Of a stretch of 64,000 bases of DNA, positions 1 through 7,366 are shown one piece after another (position 1 is the first letter of the stretch; every line of letters starts with the position of its first letter). Below the pieces are notes generated by a model. The model saw only the letters and a list, made by a program, of their open reading frames with translations, did not search any database and was not told where the DNA came from. The translations under genes were made by a program, and so were the position numbers. The stretch is from CAZTNW01 sp964614945 (GTDB lineage Bacteria > Caldisericota > JANLFM01). The DNA is taken from NCBI GenBank assembly GCA_964614945.1, contig CAZTNW010000004.1:62001-126000 (forward strand), in the 5' to 3' direction.

Positions 1-669
1 AAATCCACCACCCTGGCGGCGATGATCGACTATCGAAACCAGAGCTCATCGGGTCATATTATTACGGTCGAGGATCCCATAGAGTTTCTGCACGAGGATA
101 AACAATCCCTTGTGAGCCAGCGTGAAGTAGGAATCGACGCCGTCTCCTATCATGACGCCCTGCGGGATGCCCTGCGGCAAACCCCGGATGTGATCGTCAT
201 TGGGGAAATGCGTGACTTAGAGACAGTCACGTCCGCCCTCCACTTCGCGGAGACAGGACATCTGGTCCTCTCCACCCTACACTCGGTCAGCGCTTCCTTG
301 ACCCTGGAGAGATTGGCGTCATTTTTTCCAGCAGAATCTCGTTTCCTCGCTTTCATGGGCCTTGCCCTAAATTTGCGGGCGGTGATAGCGCAGAGGTTAT
401 TGCCGAGGTCAGATGGCCAGGGAATGTCACTCGCCTGCGAGATTCTGGTGAATACGCCATACGTGCGCGAACTGATCGGTGCTGGTAATATCAACGGTAT
501 CCAATCCGCTCTGCAGAAAGGGGCGTACGATGGAATGATGACCCTGGATGATTCGATTTTCGGCCTGCTTCAAGCCGGAATCATCTCTGCGGAGGAGGCG
601 ATCGCTTCCGCTTATAGCCCTAACGAGATGAAGTTGCGCATTAAGGGTTTTTGGGGAAAGGACTTCTGA
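1..669 (+). CDS. PilT-like twitching motility ATPase, 5'-truncated by window edge
   Basis: The reading frame is open from base 1, which falls on the Lys of the Walker A motif (K-S-T-T-L-A-A-M), so the N-terminal PAS-like half lies outside the window. The remaining about 222 residues carry the Asp box (ITVEDPIEFLHEDK), the Walker B segment (DVIVIGEMRD) and the His box (GHLVLSTLHS), as in PilT/PilU secretion ATPases. These hydrolyse ATP at the base of the type IV pilus to drive retraction. The stop overlaps the pilB start, so it belongs to the pil operon. It is a second PilT beside the complete one at 2394-3470, and the C-terminal part is less PilT-typical (the family's AIRNLI motif reads YVRELIGA). 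PilU is an alternative name; the family is certain, the subfamily is not. Confidence 0.9.
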   Translation, partial: KSTTLAAMIDYRNQSSSGHIITVEDPIEFLHEDKQSLVSQREVGIDAVSYHDALRDALRQTPDVIVIGEMRDLETVTSALHFAETGHLVLSTLHSVSASLTLERLASFFPAESRFLAFMGLALNLRAVIAQRLLPRSDGQGMSLACEILVNTPYVRELIGAGNINGIQSALQKGAYDGMMTLDDSIFGLLQAGIISAEEAIASAYSPNEMKLRIKGFWGKDF

Positions 670-2393
670 TGATGGCGCGACAGAGAATAGGGGAGATCCT
701 TGTGGAGATGGGTTACCTTTCTTCTGACCAGTTGAAGAAGGCCCTGGAGGTTGCCCAGGCCACCCGGGCGAGCAAGCCTGCGGAGAAAGCGCTTCTGGGC
801 AAGATCATGATCAATATGGGCTTGATAACGGAGGATCAACTGGCGCGCGCTGTCGCTGCACAATGGGAAATTCCTTATGTTGATCTGATGAACTTAAACC
901 TCTCCCTCGACGTGGTCAGGTTAATTCCCGAGGACGTCTGCCGCCGACATAAGGTTGTCCCCCTGGAAAGGAAGGACAATCAGCTTTTTATCGCCATGGC
1001 CGACCCCCTGAATGTTTTTGCCATCGATCATCTGCGCTTGACCACCGGCCTCGTTGTCCAGCCTCGGGTAGCTGCAGAGAGTGCGATCCAGGCGACGATT
1101 GAGAAGGTCTTTGGAGTGGAAAAGTCCGTCAAGGAAGCAATGGAGCAGACCGAGGACCTTACGGCAGCAGGTCTGGTGACCGAGGAAGAACTGGCGATCG
1201 AGGAATTGCAGGAAATTGCCGATCAGGCCCCCATAGTTCGGCTCGTGAACTTGATTATCACTCAGGCTGTACGTGAAAGAGCCACAGATATTCACCTGGA
1301 GCCGCGTAAGACCGATGTCGCAGTTCGATACCGGGTGGACGGGCTCCTACATAGTTCGCGTCTTCTACCACGCCACCTTCATCCGGCGATCACCTCACGC
1401 TTAAAAATTCTCTCCCAGATGAATATAGCGGAACGGCGTATTCCGCAGGACGGGCGCATTCCCCTGAACATTGATGGGCGGGAGATTGATCTTCGCGTCT
1501 CCACCCTTCCAACCATCTTCGGGGAGAAGGCCGTTATGAGGATTCTGGATAAATCCAGCACCCTGCTTTCCCTCTCCCAGCTCGGTTTTACGCCGGATGT
1601 GCAGAACGTTTTCGAGAGGGTTATCGGCCAGCCTTACGGGATGATCCTGATCACCGGGCCTACAGGCTCGGGAAAGACGACCACCCTTTACGCCATTTTG
1701 CGGCAGCTCAACTCAGTGGAGAAGAATCTGATCACGGTGGAAGACCCCGTGGAGTACCAGCTTACCGGTGTAAACCAGGTGCAGGTTCACCCCAAGGCCG
1801 GCCTGAGCTTCGCGAATGCGCTGCGTTCCATTCTTCGCCAGGATCCAGATATAGTCATGGTGGGGGAAATCAGGGACTCGGAGACGGCAGAAATCGCCAT
1901 TAATGCTGCTTTGACCGGGCACCTGGTGCTCTCCACCCTTCATACAAATGATGCTCCCTCGGCGGTCACCCGATTGATGGACATGGGGATTGAACCCTTT
2001 CTCATTTCCTCCTCCCTGATCGGGGTAACCGCACAGAGACTAGTTCGCAAGATTTGCCCTAACTGCAGGATGGAATACTCTCCTCTGCTTGACCCCTTGC
2101 GCTCGCTGGGGCTGGATATCCCCAAAGGAGTAGAAGTGAAGTTCTATCGAGGCCGGGGATGCGACAACTGCCAGGGGAAGGGCTATTCGGGCCGCACCGC
2201 GTTACAGGAGGTGATGGTAGTAGACGACCCGATCAAAAACCTCATTTTGAATCGGGCTTCCTCCATCCAATTGAAGGAACAGGCCCAAACAAGGGGAATG
2301 AAGACCCTCTTGGAAGATGGCTGGCTCAAAGTTCTAGAAGGAATTTCCACTATAGAGGAGGTGCTGCGGGTGGTAGCTACTGCCCAGATTTAG
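669..2393 (+). CDS. pilB: Type IV pilus assembly ATPase PilB
   Basis: This GspE/PilB-family ATPase powers pilus extension. An N-terminal MshEN-type domain (about residues 1-150) precedes the ATPase core. Walker A GPTGSGKTTT sits near residue 330, the Asp box is LITVEDPVEYQ, Walker B is DIVMVGEIRD and the His box GHLVLSTLHTND. The zinc-binding tetracysteine of PilB is present as two CxxC pairs, CPNC near 461 and CDNC near 498. The frame is open back to a TTG at 651, but I prefer ATG 669: the purine-rich GGGGAAAGGA lies 6-15 bases upstream and the ATG overlaps the previous stop. At 574 residues it has the usual length. The next gene, pilT, begins directly after its stop, which implies coupled translation. 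Confidence 0.97.
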   Translation: MMARQRIGEILVEMGYLSSDQLKKALEVAQATRASKPAEKALLGKIMINMGLITEDQLARAVAAQWEIPYVDLMNLNLSLDVVRLIPEDVCRRHKVVPLERKDNQLFIAMADPLNVFAIDHLRLTTGLVVQPRVAAESAIQATIEKVFGVEKSVKEAMEQTEDLTAAGLVTEEELAIEELQEIADQAPIVRLVNLIITQAVRERATDIHLEPRKTDVAVRYRVDGLLHSSRLLPRHLHPAITSRLKILSQMNIAERRIPQDGRIPLNIDGREIDLRVSTLPTIFGEKAVMRILDKSSTLLSLSQLGFTPDVQNVFERVIGQPYGMILITGPTGSGKTTTLYAILRQLNSVEKNLITVEDPVEYQLTGVNQVQVHPKAGLSFANALRSILRQDPDIVMVGEIRDSETAEIAINAALTGHLVLSTLHTNDAPSAVTRLMDMGIEPFLISSSLIGVTAQRLVRKICPNCRMEYSPLLDPLRSLGLDIPKGVEVKFYRGRGCDNCQGKGYSGRTALQEVMVVDDPIKNLILNRASSIQLKEQAQTRGMKTLLEDGWLKVLEGISTIEEVLRVVATAQI

Positions 2394-3470
2394 ATGGAAT
2401 TAATGGATCTTTTGAGAATTACAGCGCAAAAGAAGGCCTCCGACCTGCACCTGACGGTGGGGCGCCCGCCCGTGTTGAGAATTAACGGAGTCCTGATGCC
2501 GGAAGATTTTCCGCCCCTCACGCGGGAAGATATTGCCCGCATCGTCCTGAGCAGCCTGACTGATGACCAGCGAGCGCGCTTTGAAGCGCAATGGGAGCTG
2601 GATTTCTCCACCGGGATTCCCGGTCTGGCCCGATACCGGGTGAATGTTTACCGGCAAAGAGGCTCGATCGGCGCAGCGATTAGGCGCATCCCGTTTGAGA
2701 TTCCTCAGCTCTCCGAGCTCGGCCTGCCGCCTGTCATTTCTAAATTAGTGAAGAAAGACAGTGGCCTGATCCTCGTCACAGGCCCGACCGGTTCTGGCAA
2801 ATCTACCACCCTGGCGGCGATGATCGACATTATCAACGATTTGCGAGCATGTCACATTCTCACAATCGAGGATCCGATTGAGTATTTGCACCGGCATAAG
2901 AAGGGCATTATAAATCAAAGGGAGGTTGGCAGTGATACCCATTCCTTCGTTGTGGCTCTTCGTTCGGCTCTGCGCGAGGACCCTGACGTTATTCTTGTAG
3001 GCGAGATGCGCGACCTGGACACGATAGCCATCGCCCTGACAGCGGCGGAAACCGGACACCTGGTCCTTGCCACCCTGCATACGAGCTCTGCTACTCAATC
3101 GGTTGACCGCGTGATCGATGCTTTTCCGCCTCATCAGCAGATGCAGGTTCGCCTACAGTTATCGGAAACAATTGAAGGAATTGTCTCGCAGCGCCTGCTG
3201 CCTACGGCAGACGGACTGAGCAGGATAGCCGCTACGGAGATCATGATCGCCACCCCCGCCATTCGCAATATGATCAGAGATTCCAAGACCTACCAGATCC
3301 CCTCAGCGATTCAGACGGGGGGGAAGCTGGGGATGCAGACCATGGACCACTGCCTCAAAGACCTTTATCGGCGGCGCCTCATAACCTATGAAGAAGCTAT
3401 TTTTCATGTCATCGATAAAGATGACTTCAATCGATCAGTGAAGCCGGAGCTGGCAAAGCCCCGAACCTAA
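2394..3470 (+). CDS. pilT: Twitching motility / pilus retraction ATPase PilT
   Basis: This is a complete PilT (358 residues; the family is about 345-370). An N-terminal PAS-like domain (to about residue 100) precedes the RecA-like core: Walker A GPTGSGKSTTLAAM, Asp box ILTIEDPIEYLH, Walker B DVILVGEMRD, His box GHLVLATLHT. The C-terminal AIRNMIR helix and the Q-x-G-x-x-x-G-M-Q-T-M-D segment are hallmarks of PilT rather than PilB, and the zinc cysteines of PilB are absent. It hydrolyses ATP to depolymerise pili. Its ATG immediately follows the pilB stop; a second in-frame ATG lies three codons on, and neither has a strong Shine-Dalgarno, which fits coupling to pilB. A 30-base block around Walker A is nearly identical to the upstream partial gene. 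Confidence 0.97.
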   Translation: MELMDLLRITAQKKASDLHLTVGRPPVLRINGVLMPEDFPPLTREDIARIVLSSLTDDQRARFEAQWELDFSTGIPGLARYRVNVYRQRGSIGAAIRRIPFEIPQLSELGLPPVISKLVKKDSGLILVTGPTGSGKSTTLAAMIDIINDLRACHILTIEDPIEYLHRHKKGIINQREVGSDTHSFVVALRSALREDPDVILVGEMRDLDTIAIALTAAETGHLVLATLHTSSATQSVDRVIDAFPPHQQMQVRLQLSETIEGIVSQRLLPTADGLSRIAATEIMIATPAIRNMIRDSKTYQIPSAIQTGGKLGMQTMDHCLKDLYRRRLITYEEAIFHVIDKDDFNRSVKPELAKPRT

Positions 3471-3487
3471 GGCGAAAGGAAGAGTCG

Positions 3488-4705
3488 ATGCCTTCTTTCG
3501 AATATCAGGTCAGGGATCAGAAGGGAACGATACTCAGGGGGGTAGTGGAAGCCACCGATTCTCGCGCCGCCGCTTCGCGCTTGCGCGCCATGGGCTATTC
3601 CCTCCTCTCTTTGAGTCCGAAGAGGCTTAGCCTGGGTGAACTACTGAAAAAGACCCCTCTCACCAGCAGGAAGGTCAAGCCAAAAGATTTAGCTCTCTTC
3701 ACCCGCCAATTCAGCACCATGTTGCGCTCTGGCATCGCAATTACACGCTGCCTGAACGTGCTGGAGGAGCAAACGGCGAATAAGTACTTCAAAGAGGTCA
3801 TCGGCATCCTGCGCAGGGATATTGAGGCTGGTACGAGCTTGTCAGCGAGCATGGCCCGATTCCCGGAGGTTTTTAACGCTCTCTACCTGAATATGGTCTC
3901 CGCCGGTGAAGTAGGGGGGACGCTGGAGGATTCCCTGGAAAGACTCGCCACCTTCAGCGAGAAAGATCTGGCTCTGCGCAATAAGGTAAGAAATGCCCTC
4001 ACCTATCCCGCCATCCTTTTTGTGCTCGCTATTGGTGTCGTAATCCTCCTAGTAGCCGGGGTGCTTCCAACCTTTACGAGCATGCTGGACGAGATGAAGG
4101 TGCCCGTACCCCTTCCTACACAAATCACCATCACTTTCTCCAATATTCTGCTCGGATATTGGTGGCTTCTCATCATCGTCCTGGTTTTCATTTTCTGGGG
4201 CCTGCGGCGATACATACGCACGCCTACCGGCAGGTTCAAGTGGGATAGCTTCCGTTTAAAAATACCGGTCTTTGGCTCTCTCACTCAAAAGACCGCCCTT
4301 TCCCGCTTTACTCGGACCTTAGCGACACTCATCCAGGCCGGTGTTCCTCTTTTACAGGCACTCGATGTTGTCTCGCGTGCCGTGAATAACGCGGTATTCG
4401 AGGAGGAAATTCAGCGCATTCGCCTGGGCATTCAAGAAGGTGGAAGAATCGGGGCTCTCCTCTCTCAATCGGACCTCTTCCCCGCCATGGTTGTGCAGAT
4501 GACCACTGCCGGAGAGGAATCCGGCTCGCTCGAAGAGATGCTGGCAAAGACCTCCGAGTTTTATGACCGTGAGGTAGAGTATACCGTAAACAACCTCACG
4601 ACGACTCTGGAGCCACTGATGCTGGTCTTCCTCGGGGGGCTCGTTGGCTTCATTCTTATTTCTATGTTCCTTCCCTATTTCGCCCTTCTCGGAGGCATCA
4701 AATGA
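3488..4705 (+). CDS. pilC: Type IV pilus inner-membrane platform protein PilC
   Basis: PilC/GspF proteins form the membrane platform on which PilB and PilT act. The 405 residues begin with the typical MPSFEYQVRDQKGTI N-terminus and contain two T2SSF repeats (about residues 70-195 and 270-400), each followed by hydrophobic membrane helices (about 170-195, 215-240 and 375-400). The family motifs FTRQFSTMLRSGI and FTRTLATLIQAGVPLLQAL mark the two repeats, and the conserved SAGEVGG and TAGEESGSLEEML segments are present. An AAAGGA ribosome-binding site precedes the ATG. It lies 17 bases after pilT in the same operon. Full length, no anomalies. Confidence 0.97.
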   Translation: MPSFEYQVRDQKGTILRGVVEATDSRAAASRLRAMGYSLLSLSPKRLSLGELLKKTPLTSRKVKPKDLALFTRQFSTMLRSGIAITRCLNVLEEQTANKYFKEVIGILRRDIEAGTSLSASMARFPEVFNALYLNMVSAGEVGGTLEDSLERLATFSEKDLALRNKVRNALTYPAILFVLAIGVVILLVAGVLPTFTSMLDEMKVPVPLPTQITITFSNILLGYWWLLIIVLVFIFWGLRRYIRTPTGRFKWDSFRLKIPVFGSLTQKTALSRFTRTLATLIQAGVPLLQALDVVSRAVNNAVFEEEIQRIRLGIQEGGRIGALLSQSDLFPAMVVQMTTAGEESGSLEEMLAKTSEFYDREVEYTVNNLTTTLEPLMLVFLGGLVGFILISMFLPYFALLGGIK

Positions 4706-4792
4706 GTGATTTGAGGGGAAGCCTTGCGCCTGAATCCCGATTTTGCTAAAATCGAAGCCCACTGGAGGAAAAAGGACACGAAAAGAGTGGGT

Positions 4793-5887
4793 ATGGGAGC
4801 TGGAAGAGGCTTGATAGGTTTGGACATAGGCTCTTCAGGACTCAAGGCCGCTCATTTTCTCATGAGCGGCCCCTCCCTTCTATTGAGGAATTTTCTATTT
4901 CTCCCCACGCCCTCGGAGAGCTTTCTCGAGGGAGGCGTCGTCCTGCCGAATTCTATTGCCTTCGACTTAAAACAGCCCTGGCGTAGGGCTCTTCCCTCAA
5001 GGAGAGTTTGCCTGGCGGTATCCCCGCAGCATGCCACTTTAAAGCAGTTCTGGCTGGAAATTACAGGGGAAACGCCGCTGAGCGAATTAGTGAAATGGGA
5101 GATGGAGAAATATATCTCTCTTCCGGTCGAGGAGATGGTCATTCATCACCAGATCCTGAACGAGGAGGGTGATCACTTGGAGATTATATCCGGGGCCGCA
5201 CCCCGTCATCTGGTGGAAAATTTGACCCGTGTTTGCCAGCTTGCCGGCTTGAAACCCGTGGCCATAGAAATTCCCTACCTTTCCCTTCTCCGCCTGTTTC
5301 TCTCCTCCTACCGCCCGATTGAAAGAGGGATAGCCTACTTTTTAATCGAGGTCGGCGCCACCCAGACCACGGTCCTTTTTATCGCCGATGGAATCCTCAG
5401 CTTCGTTCGTACTATCCCTATCGCCGGTAACTCATTCACCTACGCAATCGGACAGAGCCTCAGCCTCACCTTCGAGGAAGCGGAGTCCCTTAAATTGACT
5501 AAAGCCACCTTGCTCGAAGAAGAGGCTCAATCCGAGCCTTACAGCCATATCCTGCGTGCCTTGAATCCAGTCTTGCGGGAGTTTATCCAGGAAATGCAAC
5601 GCTCACTCGATTTCTACCAGAGCCGGTCCAACGCCGCCCTGGAACTAAAAGTCCTTCTCTTCGGGGGGAGTGCGCAACTGCGCGGATTGGGGCGCTATCT
5701 GGAGAAGGCCCTGGGCGCTCCAGTAGAGCTCTGGGCGCCGCTTCGACCCTTCATCAGAGAGGAGGATCCTCAACTGATGGAGGCTTTGCCCTTCCTTGGC
5801 CTGGCCGGAGGACTGGCCCTCAAGGAATTCGAGAGACAGGGGATTGGGGATCTCTATGAAAAGATGGGCATATCCCTTCTGGCCTGA
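4793..5887 (+). CDS. pilM: Type IV pilus assembly protein PilM (actin-like)
   Basis: PilM is a cytoplasmic actin/FtsA-fold ATPase that docks onto the N-terminus of PilN and connects the inner-membrane alignment complex to the motor. The N-terminal phosphate-binding loop GLDIGSSGLKAAHF and the later segments IEVGATQTTVLFI and LFGGSAQLRGLGRYLEKALG are the actin-fold nucleotide motifs. The open frame reaches back to a TTG at 4724, but PilM normally starts a few residues before the GLDIG loop, so ATG 4793 (or GTG 4787) is more likely; GGAGGAAAAAGG lies at 4763-4774. About 364 residues, usual length. It is followed after 6 bases by pilN. Confidence 0.93.
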   Translation: MGAGRGLIGLDIGSSGLKAAHFLMSGPSLLLRNFLFLPTPSESFLEGGVVLPNSIAFDLKQPWRRALPSRRVCLAVSPQHATLKQFWLEITGETPLSELVKWEMEKYISLPVEEMVIHHQILNEEGDHLEIISGAAPRHLVENLTRVCQLAGLKPVAIEIPYLSLLRLFLSSYRPIERGIAYFLIEVGATQTTVLFIADGILSFVRTIPIAGNSFTYAIGQSLSLTFEEAESLKLTKATLLEEEAQSEPYSHILRALNPVLREFIQEMQRSLDFYQSRSNAALELKVLLFGGSAQLRGLGRYLEKALGAPVELWAPLRPFIREEDPQLMEALPFLGLAGGLALKEFERQGIGDLYEKMGISLLA

Positions 5888-5893
5888 GGACAA

Positions 5894-6427
5894 ATGGTCC
5901 GACTAGACATTAACCTTTTACCTCCCAAAAAAGTTCTCCTGAGCAAGGAGGCGAAAAACGCCCTCCTCTTCCTCGCCTTGACCTTTCTGATCCTTGTCCT
6001 GATCTATATCAGCCTCGAGGGCATGGCCTCAAGCACTCGGGCTCAACTACAAACGGTGGAGCTGGAGCTTCAAGCCCATGCCCCTCTGGAAAGAGACTTG
6101 AATCAATTAGCCAGGATGGAAGGGCAGATCAAGGCCCTGGAGAACTATTACGGCCGGCTGCTAAGGATTCAGAACGACTGGCAGACCATCCTACTTGATT
6201 TGGGTCGGAATATGCCCACGAGCACGGTGCTGGAAAATTTCACTGCAGACGCCACGGGCAAGGTTAGCCTGCAGGGATTTGCGCCCCAGGCGCTGGATGT
6301 TGCCCGCTTTTATTTTTCCTTAAACAGGAGCAACTATTTCAAGGATGTATACATCTTAAGCATAGCTCCAGGCCAGGGGAGATGGTCCTTCAACCTCTCC
6401 TGTCAGCTCCCGAGGGAGACCCCATGA
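5894..6427 (+). CDS. pilN: Type IV pilus assembly protein PilN
   Basis: PilN is a bitopic membrane protein whose cytoplasmic N-terminus binds PilM. The signature is clear: MVRLDINLLPP at the very start (PilM-binding INLLP motif), one transmembrane helix at about residues 24-46, a coiled coil to about 100, and a small ferredoxin-like fold to residue 177. The gene overlaps the next by four bases (ATGA), so pilN and pilO are translationally coupled. Length is normal. Confidence 0.94.
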   Translation: MVRLDINLLPPKKVLLSKEAKNALLFLALTFLILVLIYISLEGMASSTRAQLQTVELELQAHAPLERDLNQLARMEGQIKALENYYGRLLRIQNDWQTILLDLGRNMPTSTVLENFTADATGKVSLQGFAPQALDVARFYFSLNRSNYFKDVYILSIAPGQGRWSFNLSCQLPRETP

Positions 6428-6954
6428 GAAAAGGCTGGCTGCTTACCATCGGCCTGATCTTATTCATCCTCATTATCTCTTACCTCGCTTACTGCCTGTT
6501 CTTCGCGCCCTTGTGGCAGCTCAATCTTGAGTTACGGGAGAAGGTGGTGGCTCAATCGAGTCGACTGAGCACCCTGGAAGAACTCAGTCGCTTCACCACC
6601 CTGTTCGAGACGAGGAGAGCCCTCTACGAAGAGAGGCTGAATGTACTGAATAAAGTTCTTCCCTCCTCGAGCGAAACCCCCACATTCTTTGTTGAAATTG
6701 AGCAGCTGGTCATGATTGAAAGGATAACGCTCAATGCCCTTACCAATCCTACTCCCCCCACCCCTGTCGACGGAGGCATCGTCTCCTCTTTCCAGATGAA
6801 TGTAAGTGGCGAGTATTTCCGCGTTCTGTCCTTTCTCCGCCACCTCCTCTCCTTTCCCAAGATTCTGAACGTGAAGGCCATCTCCCTGAGCGGGGGAGCC
6901 GATATATCTGCCCAGCTGGACTGCGTGGTCTACTTAAAAGGGGAGGGACAATGA
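6424..6954 (+). CDS. pilO: Type IV pilus assembly protein PilO
   Basis: PilO pairs with PilN in the alignment complex. The 176 residues hold an N-terminal membrane helix (about 5-28), a coiled coil containing the E-LREKVVAQSSRLSTLEEL segment, and a C-terminal PilO-type ferredoxin-like domain with the family's VSGEYFRVLSFLRHLLSFPKI-type region (about 118-138). The frame is open from an earlier ATG at 6382 inside pilN, but ATG 6424, overlapping the pilN stop as ATGA, gives the expected PilO N-terminus. It overlaps the next gene by four bases as well. Confidence 0.92.
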   Translation: MRKGWLLTIGLILFILIISYLAYCLFFAPLWQLNLELREKVVAQSSRLSTLEELSRFTTLFETRRALYEERLNVLNKVLPSSSETPTFFVEIEQLVMIERITLNALTNPTPPTPVDGGIVSSFQMNVSGEYFRVLSFLRHLLSFPKILNVKAISLSGGADISAQLDCVVYLKGEGQ

Positions 6955-7340
6955 AGGAAAAAACGGATCCATCGATGAAGGCTGGGACAGCCGGGCAATT
7001 CAGGAGCTCGAGTGGCAAAGCTGCCCGGCTGATGAGAAAGGGCAGGGTGAAGGTCAGACCCTTCACCATAGTCCTCCTCTTTGTCTTTCTTCTTGTCCTC
7101 ACCTTGGCTTATTTTATTTTAACCGACCCTCATTTTCTGGACTCAATTAACGAGGCAATTCTGGGAGCGAGGCCAATTGTGGCTCCTTCTATTGAGGAGA
7201 TCTCCCGTTGGACGAAGACACCCACTTTCGATCAGAGCATTGATGAATCGATCAGGCAACGCTTCTTAGCTATTCCGCCACTGGATTTGCCGATCAGCGA
7301 CACGGGGAAGGCCAACCCCTTCGTCGCTGTGACTCCCTGA
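6951..7340 (+). CDS. Small membrane protein in the PilP position
   Basis: A 129-residue protein of unknown family. A basic N-terminal cytoplasmic segment (RKGRVKVRP near residues 25-38) precedes one transmembrane helix (about 40-60), then about 65 residues that should be extracytoplasmic. It ends in G-K-A-N-P-F-V-A-V-T-P. Many pilus and secretion alignment proteins (PilP, GspC-like) contain a short conserved 'x-N/D-P-F-x' segment, and this gene occupies the PilP slot right after pilO, overlapping it by four bases (ATGA). I therefore infer a PilP-like or analogous role, but I see no PilP domain and no lipobox. Confidence 0.6.
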   Translation: MKEKTDPSMKAGTAGQFRSSSGKAARLMRKGRVKVRPFTIVLLFVFLLVLTLAYFILTDPHFLDSINEAILGARPIVAPSIEEISRWTKTPTFDQSIDESIRQRFLAIPPLDLPISDTGKANPFVAVTP

Positions 7341-7366
7341 TATTTTGAAGGAAGGAGAGAACTTTG

